Shown piece by piece: positions 7,992 through 17,330 of a DNA stretch of 64,000 nucleotides (position 1 is the stretch's first letter; every line of letters begins with the position of its first letter). This DNA is from Phycisphaerae bacterium (GTDB lineage: Bacteria > Planctomycetota > Phycisphaerae > UBA1845 > CAIVHJ01). The position numbers and the translations under genes were made by a program. The DNA lies in NCBI GenBank assembly GCA_022072405.1, contig JAJVHX010000026.1, positions 1-64,000 of the forward strand, given 5' to 3'. The notes under the pieces are model-generated. The model saw only the letters and a list, made by a program, of their open reading frames with translations, ran no database searches and had not been told where the DNA came from.

Positions 7992-10571
7992 TCAGGGTGA
8001 GGCCAATTTCTGTATGGGTCCGATAGTATGCTGTCGGGCCTGCGGCAGAAAAACGAGTGTCCCGACGGGAAAATCGATGTCACTGAGCACCTGGCCCTCA
8101 GTAATGGTGACCGGCAGGGCTTCGATGGTCGACGGGTGGCCGCCGCACAATTCCCCCAGATCACAGATCAGATCATCCAGATCACGGTCCGTCCCCGCAT
8201 AAATTCGATAGACACCCGCCGGCAGATTCTGGATCGAGTAGGTGAAATTCTCCAGGCTGGAGGTCTCATCCTGGGCGATAGAGATGCGTGATTCAGAGTC
8301 GATGGCCACCACGAAGATGGTATCTCCCACAGCGTTCGCCTCGCCGACCCGCATATTGACGCTGATCGTCGCCGTCGGCTGATCCACAGCCAGCACGCGT
8401 ACCGTACCAACGTACACCCCATCCTCCAGCCCCTCGCGGTCGATCTGCACCGTTATGGCGGAGATGGTGGAACTGCCGGATGATCCCTGTGATGTGGCGG
8501 TCAACCACCCGCTGCCGATCGATTCGTCCGTAACCACATCGGAAATATCCAGTACGCCGGCGCCGGTGTTAATGACCTGCACGGTCAGCGTGTCCAGATT
8601 ATTACTGAAATCAAGAGTCTGGGAACTGAGGCTCAAACGTGGTGTATCCAGAACTTGCACATCAGCCAGCAGGGCGGCTTCACGCACCGCCAGAGCCGCA
8701 TTAATGACCCCGTCGCCGAACTGGTCATCGCGGCCGGCGTCTCCGGCATCAAACGCCGTGGCGGAAAGCACTTCACGAATCTGATCGACGGTCAGATTGG
8801 GATTGATCGATTTCATCAGGGCAACCGTACCGCTGACATGGGGTGTGGCCATGCTGGTGCCATGCTGCAGACTGAGCGTTGGTTCCAGCCCGTTGGCCGT
8901 TTCCGCCACTCCCAGACTGAGTACTCCGTCGGCGACTCCATCACCGGTCACATCCTGCGACAGATTGCCTCCTGGAGCCGAAATATTGATCGTCGCTCCA
9001 AAATTGGAATAGGGCGCCAGGTTGAATTGCGGATCGCAGGCTGATATGGAAATTGATTCCGGAAACGCACCGGGATAGGAGGGTTGTCCTGAAGCTTCAT
9101 TGCCCGCCGCAGCCACCACCACGACGCCCGCCGCCACCGCTTCCGCGATGGCTTCCTGCATGATCGTGCTGGGCGTGCCGCCGGCCGGTCCGGCGATGCT
9201 CAGGTTGATCACATCCGCGACATCGTCTGGCAACTGGCCGCTGACATTGGCTAATCCAGCGGCGAAGCGGATCGCCTCGCCAATGTCAAAGCTGGTGCCG
9301 CCGCCCACGCCTAACGCGCGTGCCGGCAGAATGCGACAATTCCAGGTGACCCCCGCCACGCCGGATCCGTTATTCGTGACCGCACCGATCGTTCCGGAGA
9401 CATGCGTGCCATGAAACGAGCTTTGGCCCGGACCACCCGACAGGTCGCCGTCATCGTGCGGATCGTCATCGATCCCACCGCCGTCGCGTGAAATATTCGG
9501 ATCGGAAATGAAATCAAATCCCGGATCGAGTCGATCAGTAATTTCAGGATGTTCCGCGATAATGCCGGTATCCACTACGCCCACCACGACATCCTCCGAG
9601 CCGGTGGTCAGGTCCCAGGCATCGGGCAGATTGATCAGATCATAATGCCACTGCAGGCCATAAAACTCATCGTCGGGTACCGCAGCGATGTGATACATAT
9701 AATTGGGTTCCGCCCAGCGCACTTCACGACGCTGGCGGAATTGACGCAGCGCCCGCTGGGTATCGACCTTCCGGGCGATCTCGCTCCGGGCCTGTCGAGC
9801 GGTCGCTTGTGCCAGCAGCAGATGACCGGCGGGTGATTCTGTAACCAAGGTCCAGCCCATTTCCGTAAGCAGTTGCTGACGCTGTTCTGCACTGAACTGT
9901 TGATCGAATTTGACCACCATTTCGGCCGGTCGATAATCCGCGATGGCAGGTGCTGCGATGGGTGCAGTCTGATGCTTGACGCGCGCTCCTGTCCCAGCCG
10001 CCGAGAATTCCAGCCCCATCACATAGTCGCCGCCATTGGCCAACGCTACCACGGTCACCGCAAAAGTATCGCGGACCGTCGTCTGGCCGGATTCCGGATT
10101 TTTTTCGGTCTTTTCATCGTTATCGAAACATTCGCTGTACTGATCGCTGACTCCGCCCAGCGTGCAATTACTCTCCTGAAAATCGGTGATGGCAAACGCC
10201 AAATTGTTATTCAGATCGAAATCGAAATTCAGAATGATGGTTACTTCCAGCGGTTGATCGCTGACAAAGGTGAAGCTGTCGGCGGCGTCGTTGTCGGCCA
10301 GCACGTTTCCGAACAGCTCATAACGCGACCCATCGGTGACACTGATTGGAGTCGCCTGGGCATCGGGAGTGTCGTTCGGTTCCTCTTCCAGCACTTCGGT
10401 GCGGGTCACTTCCGGCAGTACGGTCAGTCGACCGGTAATGCGGGCACTGCCGCCGGGCGAAGTATTATCGTTATTGTCGTTACTCCCACCATTGCCTCCG
10501 CCACCGCCTCCGCTGCAACCGCAGATCACCAGGCTAATTAACAGCGTCCAACTGTATCGCCAATTCCGCAT
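7992..10571 (-). CDS. Second subtilisin-like (S8) serine protease lipoprotein
   Basis: This is an 859-residue paralogue of the neighbouring protease. It has a lipoprotein signal (LVICGC), a Gly/Asn-rich linker and an N-terminal domain starting EEEPNDTPDAQAT, the sort of segment seen in bacterial pre-peptidase C-terminal domains. A propeptide-like part follows (LVTESPAGHLLLAQ). The S8 domain has Asp in VVGVVDTGII, His in FHGTHVSGTIGAV, Asn in AAAGNEAS and Ser in HGTSMATPHVSG. Two beta domains finish the protein. It lacks the thrombospondin repeats of its neighbour. Start ATG 10571 has GAGGG upstream. The two genes are 105 bases apart and could be co-transcribed, this one first. Surface proteolysis of polymers or host/prey proteins is the likely role (inference). 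Confidence 0.9.
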   Translation of the reverse strand: MRNWRYSWTLLISLVICGCSGGGGGGNGGSNDNNDNTSPGGSARITGRLTVLPEVTRTEVLEEEPNDTPDAQATPISVTDGSRYELFGNVLADNDAADSFTFVSDQPLEVTIILNFDFDLNNNLAFAITDFQESNCTLGGVSDQYSECFDNDEKTEKNPESGQTTVRDTFAVTVVALANGGDYVMGLEFSAAGTGARVKHQTAPIAAPAIADYRPAEMVVKFDQQFSAEQRQQLLTEMGWTLVTESPAGHLLLAQATARQARSEIARKVDTQRALRQFRQRREVRWAEPNYMYHIAAVPDDEFYGLQWHYDLINLPDAWDLTTGSEDVVVGVVDTGIIAEHPEITDRLDPGFDFISDPNISRDGGGIDDDPHDDGDLSGGPGQSSFHGTHVSGTIGAVTNNGSGVAGVTWNCRILPARALGVGGGTSFDIGEAIRFAAGLANVSGQLPDDVADVINLSIAGPAGGTPSTIMQEAIAEAVAAGVVVVAAAGNEASGQPSYPGAFPESISISACDPQFNLAPYSNFGATINISAPGGNLSQDVTGDGVADGVLSLGVAETANGLEPTLSLQHGTSMATPHVSGTVALMKSINPNLTVDQIREVLSATAFDAGDAGRDDQFGDGVINAALAVREAALLADVQVLDTPRLSLSSQTLDFSNNLDTLTVQVINTGAGVLDISDVVTDESIGSGWLTATSQGSSGSSTISAITVQIDREGLEDGVYVGTVRVLAVDQPTATISVNMRVGEANAVGDTIFVVAIDSESRISIAQDETSSLENFTYSIQNLPAGVYRIYAGTDRDLDDLICDLGELCGGHPSTIEALPVTITEGQVLSDIDFPVGTLVFLPQARQHTIGPIQKLASP

Positions 10572-10792
10572 GTCTCAACCCTCAAGCCAGAATATTCTCG
10601 TCACAGTTCGTATATTTATTAGCAAACTCTTGATCAGCCTTTCCGCCGGAAACTGATCCAGCCGCTATTGCACCATACCAGATTCTTTTGCAATTTTCAG
10701 CGTTGACCTGCCAGCGCAGTTGATAATAATCCTTGAGTACAGGGTTAATGAATTATTGCCCGATCATGTCGCCATCCTTTAGGAGCCCAACC
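10572..10792. other. Divergent intergenic region between S8 protease and CBS gene
   Basis: This 220-base divergent gap must hold promoters for both genes. A TTGACC near 10703 followed by an AT-rich GATAATAATCC is the only promoter-like stretch I see for the CBS gene, with imperfect spacing. No hairpin or operator stands out. Confidence 0.25.
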
Positions 10793-11227
10793 ATGCCGAT
10801 TGTCCAGGAAATACTCAAAACTAAAGGCCAGGAGGTCAAAGCCTGCGCGGACGACACCACCGTCCTGGAAGCAGCTAAGGTGATGGCCCAGAATCGCATC
10901 GGCGCAGTGGTGGTCACCAGCGGGCCCAAGGTGGTGGGCATCTTTACTGAACGGGATGTGCTTAACCGGATCGTGGCATTGGGGCGTGAACCGGCCAATA
11001 CCCTGGTGCGGGAGGTGATGACCTCGCCGGTGGCTTGCTGTCAGTTGAACACCAAGTTGACGGAATGCAAAGCGGTAATGTCCAGCCGCAAACTCCGCCA
11101 CCTGCCCGTGGTTGAGGATGGCGAATTACGCGGCATGATCTCCATGGGCGATATCACCAGCCGCGAAGTGACCGACCAGGCCACCACCATCGAATATCTC
11201 AGCGAATATCTCTACGGCCGAACGTGA
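10793..11227 (+). CDS. CBS-domain pair protein
   Basis: This is a 144-residue protein made of two CBS motifs: the first around residues 8-65 (VVVTSGPKVVGIFTERDVLNRI), the second around 75-130 (LRHLPVVEDGELRGMISMGDI). The GIFTERD and GMISMGD motifs are the classic ends of each CBS unit. Stand-alone pairs bind adenine nucleotides, or other adenosyl ligands, and report energy state to a partner. Start ATG 10793 is fixed by AGGAG eight bases upstream; the ORF track's 20 extra residues are not conserved in character. No obvious partner is adjacent, so its target is unknown. Confidence 0.9.
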   Translation: MPIVQEILKTKGQEVKACADDTTVLEAAKVMAQNRIGAVVVTSGPKVVGIFTERDVLNRIVALGREPANTLVREVMTSPVACCQLNTKLTECKAVMSSRKLRHLPVVEDGELRGMISMGDITSREVTDQATTIEYLSEYLYGRT

Positions 11228-11291
11228 ATGTGGTCGGCTCCATTTTTTTCTGGTAGACATATTCCTGCATATTGTTTGTGAGGGTACTTAC

Positions 11292-11951
11292 ATGCAACAT
11301 CACGGATTATTCTGGCAAGACAGACCGGGATTGAAGATGTATGGTCAGAAATTAGTGGTTCGGTTGTCACAACTGATTCTCGCGGTTGTACTGATGTTCG
11401 GGAATTCGAGCTGCGGAGTCGTTGTCGAGCATGAAGTAGAAGTGTATCTTCCGCTCGAAGGAGATGTGATCTACGCTCCGCAGGTGCAGATCGAAGGCGA
11501 GACACGGGATTATCCGGCCGGGGTCGAGCGCGTCGTATACCTGCTCAACGGCGGGCCGGAAACTGTGGCTGCCCACCCGCCGATCACCGAGGCGAGCAAC
11601 TATGGTTTTTCTTTCACAGTCACTGGTCTTCAACCGGGATTGAATGAAATCATTGTCCGGGCTTATGACCCGGGAGGCGGAAGTTTCGGCGATACCGTGA
11701 AGGTGCGTTATATCGACGCTGAAGTGATTCTAGATTATACCCTGGGCGAGGGCGAATACCTGGCCGGCGAACACATTTCGCTCGCGCGCATCGAAGGTGG
11801 ACATGTGGCCAATCCGGATGAATGCACTTCCCGCCATCTGCACGCCGACGCGAGTGAATCGATCACGATCGATGGAAACGGGCCTTACGTCGATCAGAAT
11901 CCCGGCGCCTGTGGCTTTGGCGCCGTGGTCTATCTCGCGGGTGCGGAGTGA
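11292..11951 (+). CDS. Hypothetical lipoprotein with Ig-like domain
   Basis: This is a 219-residue exported protein. A signal segment ends in GNSSC, a probable lipobox, near residue 41 (or residue 26 if translation begins at ATG 11337, which gives a more normal signal length). The mature part has the look of an Ig-like or bacterial adhesion beta domain: EVYLPLEGDVIYAPQVQIEGETRD, VERVVYLLNGG and GLNEIIVRAYDPGGG. The C-terminal third is rich in His, Cys and Asp. I know no named family. It sits alone on plus strand after the CBS gene, 64 bases away. Confidence 0.6.
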   Translation: MQHHGLFWQDRPGLKMYGQKLVVRLSQLILAVVLMFGNSSCGVVVEHEVEVYLPLEGDVIYAPQVQIEGETRDYPAGVERVVYLLNGGPETVAAHPPITEASNYGFSFTVTGLQPGLNEIIVRAYDPGGGSFGDTVKVRYIDAEVILDYTLGEGEYLAGEHISLARIEGGHVANPDECTSRHLHADASESITIDGNGPYVDQNPGACGFGAVVYLAGAE

Positions 11952-12005
11952 ATGAGATTTTTTCTGGAATAGATCGAGAATATTAAAGTGCTGAAATTAT
12001 TTACC

Positions 12006-12031
12006 AAGCTGCGACCGTAAGGGGGCAATTC
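12006..12031 (+). repeat. Dispersed repeat, family 2 (copy A)
   Basis: AAGCTGCGACCGTAAGGGGGC is a partial match to the family whose fuller copy is CCGAGCCGCGACCGTAACGGAGCGG at 56409. Other copies are at 45430 (reverse orientation) and 53319. All are intergenic. Confidence 0.5.
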
Positions 12032-12075
12032 TGACCATTTTTCAGACAATATTCAAACGAAACCAGTTTCGATAT

Positions 12076-12094
12076 TCGGGCGGCCCGAGTTTTC
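12076..12094 (+). terminator. Possible weak terminator after lipoprotein gene
   Basis: TCGGG-CGG-CCCGA followed by GTTTTC forms a 5-bp stem with a short T run. It lies in the convergent gap between the lipoprotein and the minus-strand DUF6263-like gene. The stem is short, so this is tentative. Confidence 0.25.
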
Positions 12095-12123
12095 AATTAT
12101 TCAAAAACTAATGGGGGCCACTT

Positions 12124-13221
12124 TTAAAAATCATCCGGGCTGCGTGGGGGATTGTCTTCGTCGGGCTGAGTAGCAGGTGGTTCTGCTGGTGGTGGGGCGG
12201 ATGGTTCGGCAGGCTGGGTATCGGGCGCCGCCGGCTGGGTCGTCGCCGATCGTTTTTCCACAAATGCTTCACGACGTTCGACTGTCGTATTTAATTCCTG
12301 GTCGATGTCCATTCGACCCAGAGCGGTTTCGCAGGTGTAGCGGACCTGCAGATTGGACTGCGCATGTTCCAGAAAACCCAATTCAGTATCCCACAACAGT
12401 TCGCCGCTGAAACTGCTGCTGGACAGTTGTAGAGCGTCCATCGGCAGCAATCCGCCAAATCCGTTGTTGCCGCCAGCCGGTGCGGGCAGTTGGCTGATCA
12501 CGCCATTAATCTCGATTGTTGCCAGTCCGCTTTTTTTCTTGAAGGCTTTCATCTGGTAGGTGCTGTCGAGCTGCAGTCCGCCGACGCCCAGCGGCATCTG
12601 GATCGTCGCCATTTTCTGCCACTTGCTGATTTTTTTTGCAGGACGCGGCGCGCTGGAGGTGGCGAAGAAAGGCATTTGTTCCAGCATGGAGGTGGAAAAA
12701 AATCCGCCCAGCAGTTGGCCCATCAGATCATTACCGCCCGCAGCCACCGGTTGCATGTCCAGTACCTTGCCCGTCACGTCGCAGCGGAACCCGACCGGCT
12801 GGTTCACCAGCGGCCCGAAGAGGCTGGCCAGCGGCGAGCGACTGCCCTCCGGTTCGCGCGAGTCATAATCGAGTAGTTCGGCGATGCCCGGAATGGCCCC
12901 GCTCGATTTCAACTGAATGTATTCCAAAGTCCATTCCAAAGACGCGGTCGATTCATCGACCTTCACCACCGCCAGCTTCTGGCCCGACTCGAACTCGAGG
13001 GTGATCGGATTCGATCCGATTATTTCGACTGCTTCGCCGCCGGGCCGGTGTGTCATCAGGCTGTGCACCCGATAGCGCACCACCTGCCCCTCGCGAAATT
13101 TAGGCCACAAATCAATCTGACCCGACTTGAGCGGCGGCTTGTCAACTCCATTGTTCGATTGCTGCCCCGCTGCCGACGCCGCACTCACCAGCAAAATGGC
13201 CAAAAGGATTCTGTTCCGCAT
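12124..13221 (-). CDS. Exported DUF6263-like protein
   Basis: This is a 365-residue protein with a signal peptide (MRNRILLAILLVSAASAAGQQ). Start ATG 13221 is fixed by GGAGGG nine bases upstream; the ORF-track start at 13374 adds a non-conserved leader. The body is beta-rich, with repeated statements of the type GQVVRYRVHSLM and KLAVVKVDESTASLEWTLEYI. It resembles the uncharacterised DUF6263 family of exported proteins; the family name is from memory and should be checked. The C-terminus is a Pro/Gln/Thr-rich tail (TTQPAAPDTQPAEPS) that may be a flexible cell-surface linker. It is divergent from the S46 peptidase gene and may share a promoter region with it. Confidence 0.6.
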   Translation of the reverse strand: MRNRILLAILLVSAASAAGQQSNNGVDKPPLKSGQIDLWPKFREGQVVRYRVHSLMTHRPGGEAVEIIGSNPITLEFESGQKLAVVKVDESTASLEWTLEYIQLKSSGAIPGIAELLDYDSREPEGSRSPLASLFGPLVNQPVGFRCDVTGKVLDMQPVAAGGNDLMGQLLGGFFSTSMLEQMPFFATSSAPRPAKKISKWQKMATIQMPLGVGGLQLDSTYQMKAFKKKSGLATIEINGVISQLPAPAGGNNGFGGLLPMDALQLSSSSFSGELLWDTELGFLEHAQSNLQVRYTCETALGRMDIDQELNTTVERREAFVEKRSATTQPAAPDTQPAEPSAPPPAEPPATQPDEDNPPRSPDDF

Positions 13222-13399
13222 GGTTTCCCTCCAATGCTCAGCACCGAACGGTGATCCTCTATAGATTATACGCGAACAGACCATCGATCGGGGATTAATT
13301 ACTGAACTCGCCGGCGGGAGGTCGTGAAATATCAAGCGCTTGCAGTATAATCCAGCCCGTGGTTGAACATTCACCGTCTATGTGAAAAGGATCTCAGGT

Positions 13400-15493
13400 A
13401 TGAAGCGAAGCGGATGGATCATGATATTGGCAGCGGTGGGATTCGGGCTGTTGGTCTCGGCGAGTTGGGCGGATGAAGGGATGTGGCTGCTCAATCACCT
13501 CCCCACCAAACAACTTGAAAAAAATTATCAGTTCACGCCCGATCCCGCCTGGGTCGAGCATGTGCAGAAATCCTGTCTGCGGATCAGCAGCGGCGGGAGC
13601 GGCTCGTTCGTGTCGCCGAATGGTCTGGTGATGACCAACCATCATGTCGCGGCTGAAGCCCTCGCCGCACTCTCGACGGCCGAACGCGACCTGCTCAAGA
13701 ATGGATTTTACGCCGCCACGCGCGAGCAGGAATTGAAGTGTCCCGGGCTGTCAGTGATGCAACTGATCTCCATCGAGGATGTCACCGACCAGGTCAATAC
13801 TGGGGTCAAGGCGGAAATGTCACCAGCCGAACAACAGGAAGCCCAGAACGCCGCGATCACACGACTGACGGCGGCCGCCAAGGAGAAGACCGGCCTGACC
13901 CCGGAGATGGTCAAGTTATATCATGGTGCGAAATTCCATCTCTATCTTTATCAGGGGTATGACGATGTCCGGCTGGTGATGGCTCCTGAAAAACAGATCG
14001 CCTTTTTCGGCGGCGATCTCGATAACTTCAACTATCCGCGCTACAACCTGGATATCAGCTTCCTGCGGGTCTATCAGAACGGCCAGCCGTTAAACTCGGA
14101 GAATTATTTCAAGTGGAGCGCGAATGGTGCGGCTGATGGGGAGCTGATATTCATGGCCGGTCATCCCTTTCGGACCCGCCGGCTCTATTCCATGTCGCAC
14201 CTCGAATTCATGCGCGACGTCGATCTGCCGCTGGTCCTCGATATGTACAATCAGCTGGAAGTGGAACTGGGGCAGTTTATCCAGCGCGGTGCTGATGAAG
14301 CCCGCATCGGCGAAGAGCCGCTGTTCGGCATCCAGAACGGTCGTAAAGCCTTTGGCGGAATTCTGCAGGGACTGTTGAGTGAACGCATCATGCAGACCAA
14401 GCTGGAAGCGGAAAACAAGCTCCGCAAAATGGTTGCTTCACATGCCGAAGCGCTGAAATTAACTGATTCACTGAGTGGCTGGAAGGATCTGGATCAGGCG
14501 CTGATCGATGTACGTTCCTACTACGACGCTTATTACCTGCTGGAGAATTGGCGGTCGCGCTGGGGCGAGCTGTACAGCCGGGCCAAGCTGCTGGCCCGTA
14601 TTACGCAACAACGGACGCTGCCCGATGATCAGCGGCTGGCTGAATTTCAGGAAGCGGTGATCAAGAGTCAGATCGATCGAATGCTATCCGATGAGCCGGT
14701 CCATCCGGAACGGGAAGAGATCATGCTGGCGGATGCCCTGACCCGCCTGGCGCGGCGGCTGGGCGGAACCCATCCGGTGGTGGTGGCGGCGCTGGGGGGT
14801 CGTTCGCCGACGGAGCAGGCGGCTCGGGTGATTCACGGTACGAAGCTGCAGGATCGGGCGGTGCTGCAGCAGTTGCTCGATGGTGGCCAATCATCCGTGC
14901 TGGCCAGTGATGATCCGCTGGTACGCCTGGCAGCGGTGCTGGAGCCGCTTGGCAGGCAACTGCTCGATCGCTATGAAAAAGAATATCTCAGCGTCGAGAC
15001 CTCCGCCTATGCCAAGATCGCCAAAATGCGATTTAAAATGCTGGGCGAAAACAACTATCCGGACGCCACCTACACGCTGCGGCTGAGCTACGGCACCGTG
15101 CAGGGGTATGAGGAAAATGGCCGGAAACTGGCTTATACCACTACCATCGGCGAAACCTACTCCCACGCCGAACGCCATCAACAGCGCTGGCCCTTCATCC
15201 TGCCGGAAAGCTGGATGCAGCATAAGAGCGATCTGGATCCAGCGGTGCCTTTCAATTTCGTCTCCACCTGCGACATCATCGGCGGTAACAGCGGCAGCCC
15301 GGTCTTCAATCGGACCGGAGAGATTGTCGGCGTGGTCTTCGACGGTAACATCCAGTCGCTGATCTGGGACGTGCAGTTCGATCAGCAGCAGGGGCGTTCG
15401 GTCAGTGTGCACAGTGCCGCGATTATCGAAGCCCTGCGCAAGGTCTACAACGCCCAGCCGCTGGTTGAGGAACTGATCGGCAAGAGTAAATAA
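13400..15493 (+). CDS. S46 family dipeptidyl-peptidase
   Basis: This is a 697-residue exported serine exopeptidase that removes dipeptides from peptide N-termini in the periplasm. A signal peptide leads to the family hallmark DEGMWLLNHLP. The chymotrypsin-like triad is visible: His in VMTNHHVAAEAL, Asp in DLDNFNYPRYNLD and Ser in GGNSGSPVFN. The residue 18 after the catalytic Ser is Gly (VVFDGN). That position corresponds to Gly673 of DPP7, as opposed to Arg673 of DPP11, so specificity for hydrophobic rather than acidic P1 residues is predicted. Start ATG 13400 follows AAGGATCTCAGGT; the ORF-track GTG at 13382 lies in that leader. The gene is divergent from the DUF6263-like gene, with 178 bases between. 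Together with the two subtilisins it suggests a protein-degrading lifestyle. Confidence 0.92.
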   Translation: MKRSGWIMILAAVGFGLLVSASWADEGMWLLNHLPTKQLEKNYQFTPDPAWVEHVQKSCLRISSGGSGSFVSPNGLVMTNHHVAAEALAALSTAERDLLKNGFYAATREQELKCPGLSVMQLISIEDVTDQVNTGVKAEMSPAEQQEAQNAAITRLTAAAKEKTGLTPEMVKLYHGAKFHLYLYQGYDDVRLVMAPEKQIAFFGGDLDNFNYPRYNLDISFLRVYQNGQPLNSENYFKWSANGAADGELIFMAGHPFRTRRLYSMSHLEFMRDVDLPLVLDMYNQLEVELGQFIQRGADEARIGEEPLFGIQNGRKAFGGILQGLLSERIMQTKLEAENKLRKMVASHAEALKLTDSLSGWKDLDQALIDVRSYYDAYYLLENWRSRWGELYSRAKLLARITQQRTLPDDQRLAEFQEAVIKSQIDRMLSDEPVHPEREEIMLADALTRLARRLGGTHPVVVAALGGRSPTEQAARVIHGTKLQDRAVLQQLLDGGQSSVLASDDPLVRLAAVLEPLGRQLLDRYEKEYLSVETSAYAKIAKMRFKMLGENNYPDATYTLRLSYGTVQGYEENGRKLAYTTTIGETYSHAERHQQRWPFILPESWMQHKSDLDPAVPFNFVSTCDIIGGNSGSPVFNRTGEIVGVVFDGNIQSLIWDVQFDQQQGRSVSVHSAAIIEALRKVYNAQPLVEELIGKSK

Positions 15494-15530
15494 ATTTGAG
15501 CTGGTTTCAAAATCACCAAATGAGGCTTCG

Positions 15531-15548
15531 CGCGGGTTAAAGCCCGCG
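15531..15548 (+). repeat. Intergenic palindromic repeat, family 1
   Basis: CGCGGG-TTAAAG-CCCGCG is a 6-bp hairpin in the convergent gap between the S46 gene and queA. It resembles the hairpins at 2889 and 42287 and could serve as a terminator-like or REP-like element. Confidence 0.5.
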
Positions 15549-15612
15549 GTTCATTGAATTTTGAATCCACTTCTAGGCAACAGGGAATAGGAAGCGTGCT
15601 GACAGGAAATCA

Positions 15613-16641
15613 TCACTCGATCAGCATGGCATCGCCATAGCTGAAGAAGCGGTAGCGCTGGGCGATGGCGTGCTGATAGGCGCGGCGCAACAGTGGGGTT
15701 CCACCAAACGCATAGATCATCGCCAACAGCGTGCTGCGCGGCAGATGAAAATTGGTAATCAAGGCATCGGTCATTTGAAATTCACAGGGCGGATAAATCA
15801 GCAGTCGGGTCCAGCCGTGCAAGTTTCCACTTCGGGCTGCTGACTCGAGCGTCCGCACCGTGGTCGTGCCCACCGCCACAATGCGCCTCCGCTCCCGCCG
15901 GGCGGTCTCGATTTTTTGCCATACCTCCGCCTCGATCTCGTATTGTTCCGCGTGCATGACATGGTTGGCGAGATCATCCACCTCCACCGGCTGAAAGGTG
16001 CCCAGACCGACGTGGAGTGTTACGGTCGCCAGCTCAATGCCCATTTGCTGTAATTGCTGCAGCAGAATTTCATCAAAATGCAGCCCAGCCGTCGGCGCCG
16101 CCACCGCACCGGCCACCTGGGCGTAAACTGTCTGATAGCGTTGCCGATCATCGCCCGCTTCGCCCGTCGCCCGCTTGATATAGGGCGGCAGTGGTGGTTG
16201 ACCGACTACCGCCAGCACCTGTTCCGCCGGTTCGTGCGGCTCGATCTGCAATGTGTGGTGACCGCGTTCGGCACGGGACTGCAGAATGGCCCGCCAGCGA
16301 CTCCCCGGATGTTCAAATTCCAGAACCTCTCCCAGCGGCAATCGGCCGGCACCACGCAGCAATACCTGCCAGTGTCCCGCCTCCGTGTTCGCCAGCCACA
16401 AACCTTCAATCAATCCGCCAGTCGTCCGTCGCAACATGAAACGCGCGGGCACCACCTGCGTATTGTTCACCACCAGCAGATCACCCGGCTGCAGCAGTTG
16501 CGGCAGATCGGTGAACTGCTGATCCCGCAACGATCCATCGGCCCGCCGCACCACCAGCAGGCGACTGGCGGTGCGCTCCGCCGCCGGCTGCTGGGCGATC
16601 AGTTCGTCGGGTAAATGGTAATCCAGCTCACTCAGTCGCAT
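15613..16641 (-). CDS. queA: S-adenosylmethionine:tRNA ribosyltransferase-isomerase
   Basis: This is a 342-residue enzyme of queuosine synthesis. It transfers and isomerises the ribosyl group of S-adenosylmethionine onto preQ1-modified tRNA to give epoxyqueuosine-tRNA. Family motifs are LSELDYHLPDELIAQ at the start, HDR-type ERTASRLLVVRR, VVNNTQVVPARF, VAAPTAGLHFD, VTLHVGLGTFQPV, HAEQYEIE, VAVGTTTVRTLE and the C-terminal TNFHLPRSTLLAMIYAFGG. The start is set at ATG 16641 (MRLSELDYHLP) by family N-terminus; ATG 16650 is an alternative, and neither has a strong ribosome binding site. No other queuosine genes are nearby, which is common for queA. Confidence 0.95.
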   Translation of the reverse strand: MRLSELDYHLPDELIAQQPAAERTASRLLVVRRADGSLRDQQFTDLPQLLQPGDLLVVNNTQVVPARFMLRRTTGGLIEGLWLANTEAGHWQVLLRGAGRLPLGEVLEFEHPGSRWRAILQSRAERGHHTLQIEPHEPAEQVLAVVGQPPLPPYIKRATGEAGDDRQRYQTVYAQVAGAVAAPTAGLHFDEILLQQLQQMGIELATVTLHVGLGTFQPVEVDDLANHVMHAEQYEIEAEVWQKIETARRERRRIVAVGTTTVRTLESAARSGNLHGWTRLLIYPPCEFQMTDALITNFHLPRSTLLAMIYAFGGTPLLRRAYQHAIAQRYRFFSYGDAMLIE

Positions 16642-16841
16642 AGGCAGCATGGTAGAGTGCGGACGACAACTTTCCAAGTGATTTATCGGTCCTGCCGACG
16701 GCGGGAGAGTGCATTGGTATGCAGGATAACGTGGATATCTGCAGGTCAACCGGCTAACATTTATAGAGGAGCGGGATCCGCCACATCACTTCATTCGACA
16801 TGATGATTATCGTCGGCGGAATCCGGGAGAGGGGAGAAGCC

Positions 16842-17330
16842 ATGTTCAAAGTGCTGGTCATTGACCACAATGTGACCCGTGCCAATTTAATTGCCCGGGC
16901 CCTGAAGGAAACCAAGTTCGGATTGCGCATCAACTACGCCCTCAGCGCCACCCAGACGCTGATGTATTTCGCCAATCTGACCAAAGAGAACGGCTTCTGG
17001 CCGCAACTGGTCGTTATGAGCGCTCAGTTGTGCGACAGCAAGGGACTGGACCTGCTCAAAACCCTGGTGGAGACGCTGCAGCACCTGGGTACACCGGTCA
17101 TCGTCACTTGCGAAAGACCGGAACAGCGCGAAGAGATCGATTATTATAAAGCCGGTGCGGTGGCCTTTGTCGGTTTGCGCGGCGACGTGCCGGCATTCAT
17201 TCAGGAACTCAGTTCGACGGTGCGCTTCGTTGCCATGATGACCGGTCTCGCCCCGCGCCAACCGCAATTCATCCCCGCCACCCACTACGCTGAACCCTCC
17301 ATCAGTGAAGTATTGCAGGTGTATATATAA
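16842..17330 (+). CDS. Stand-alone receiver-like protein lacking phospho-acceptor Asp
   Basis: This is a 162-residue CheY-fold protein. The first strand and loop read VLVIDHNVTRANLIARAL, so one of the usual acidic pair is His. The position of the phosphorylated Asp, at the end of strand 3, reads QLVVMSAQLCDSKGL, with no Asp at the expected place. Thr and the later PVIVTCERPEQ and AGAVAFVGL segments fit strands 4 and 5. It is probably a pseudo-receiver working by protein binding rather than phosphorylation. The C-terminal 35 residues go beyond the fold. Start ATG 16842 follows GGGGAGA. No kinase or output-domain gene is next to it. Confidence 0.65.
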   Translation: MFKVLVIDHNVTRANLIARALKETKFGLRINYALSATQTLMYFANLTKENGFWPQLVVMSAQLCDSKGLDLLKTLVETLQHLGTPVIVTCERPEQREEIDYYKAGAVAFVGLRGDVPAFIQELSSTVRFVAMMTGLAPRQPQFIPATHYAEPSISEVLQVYI

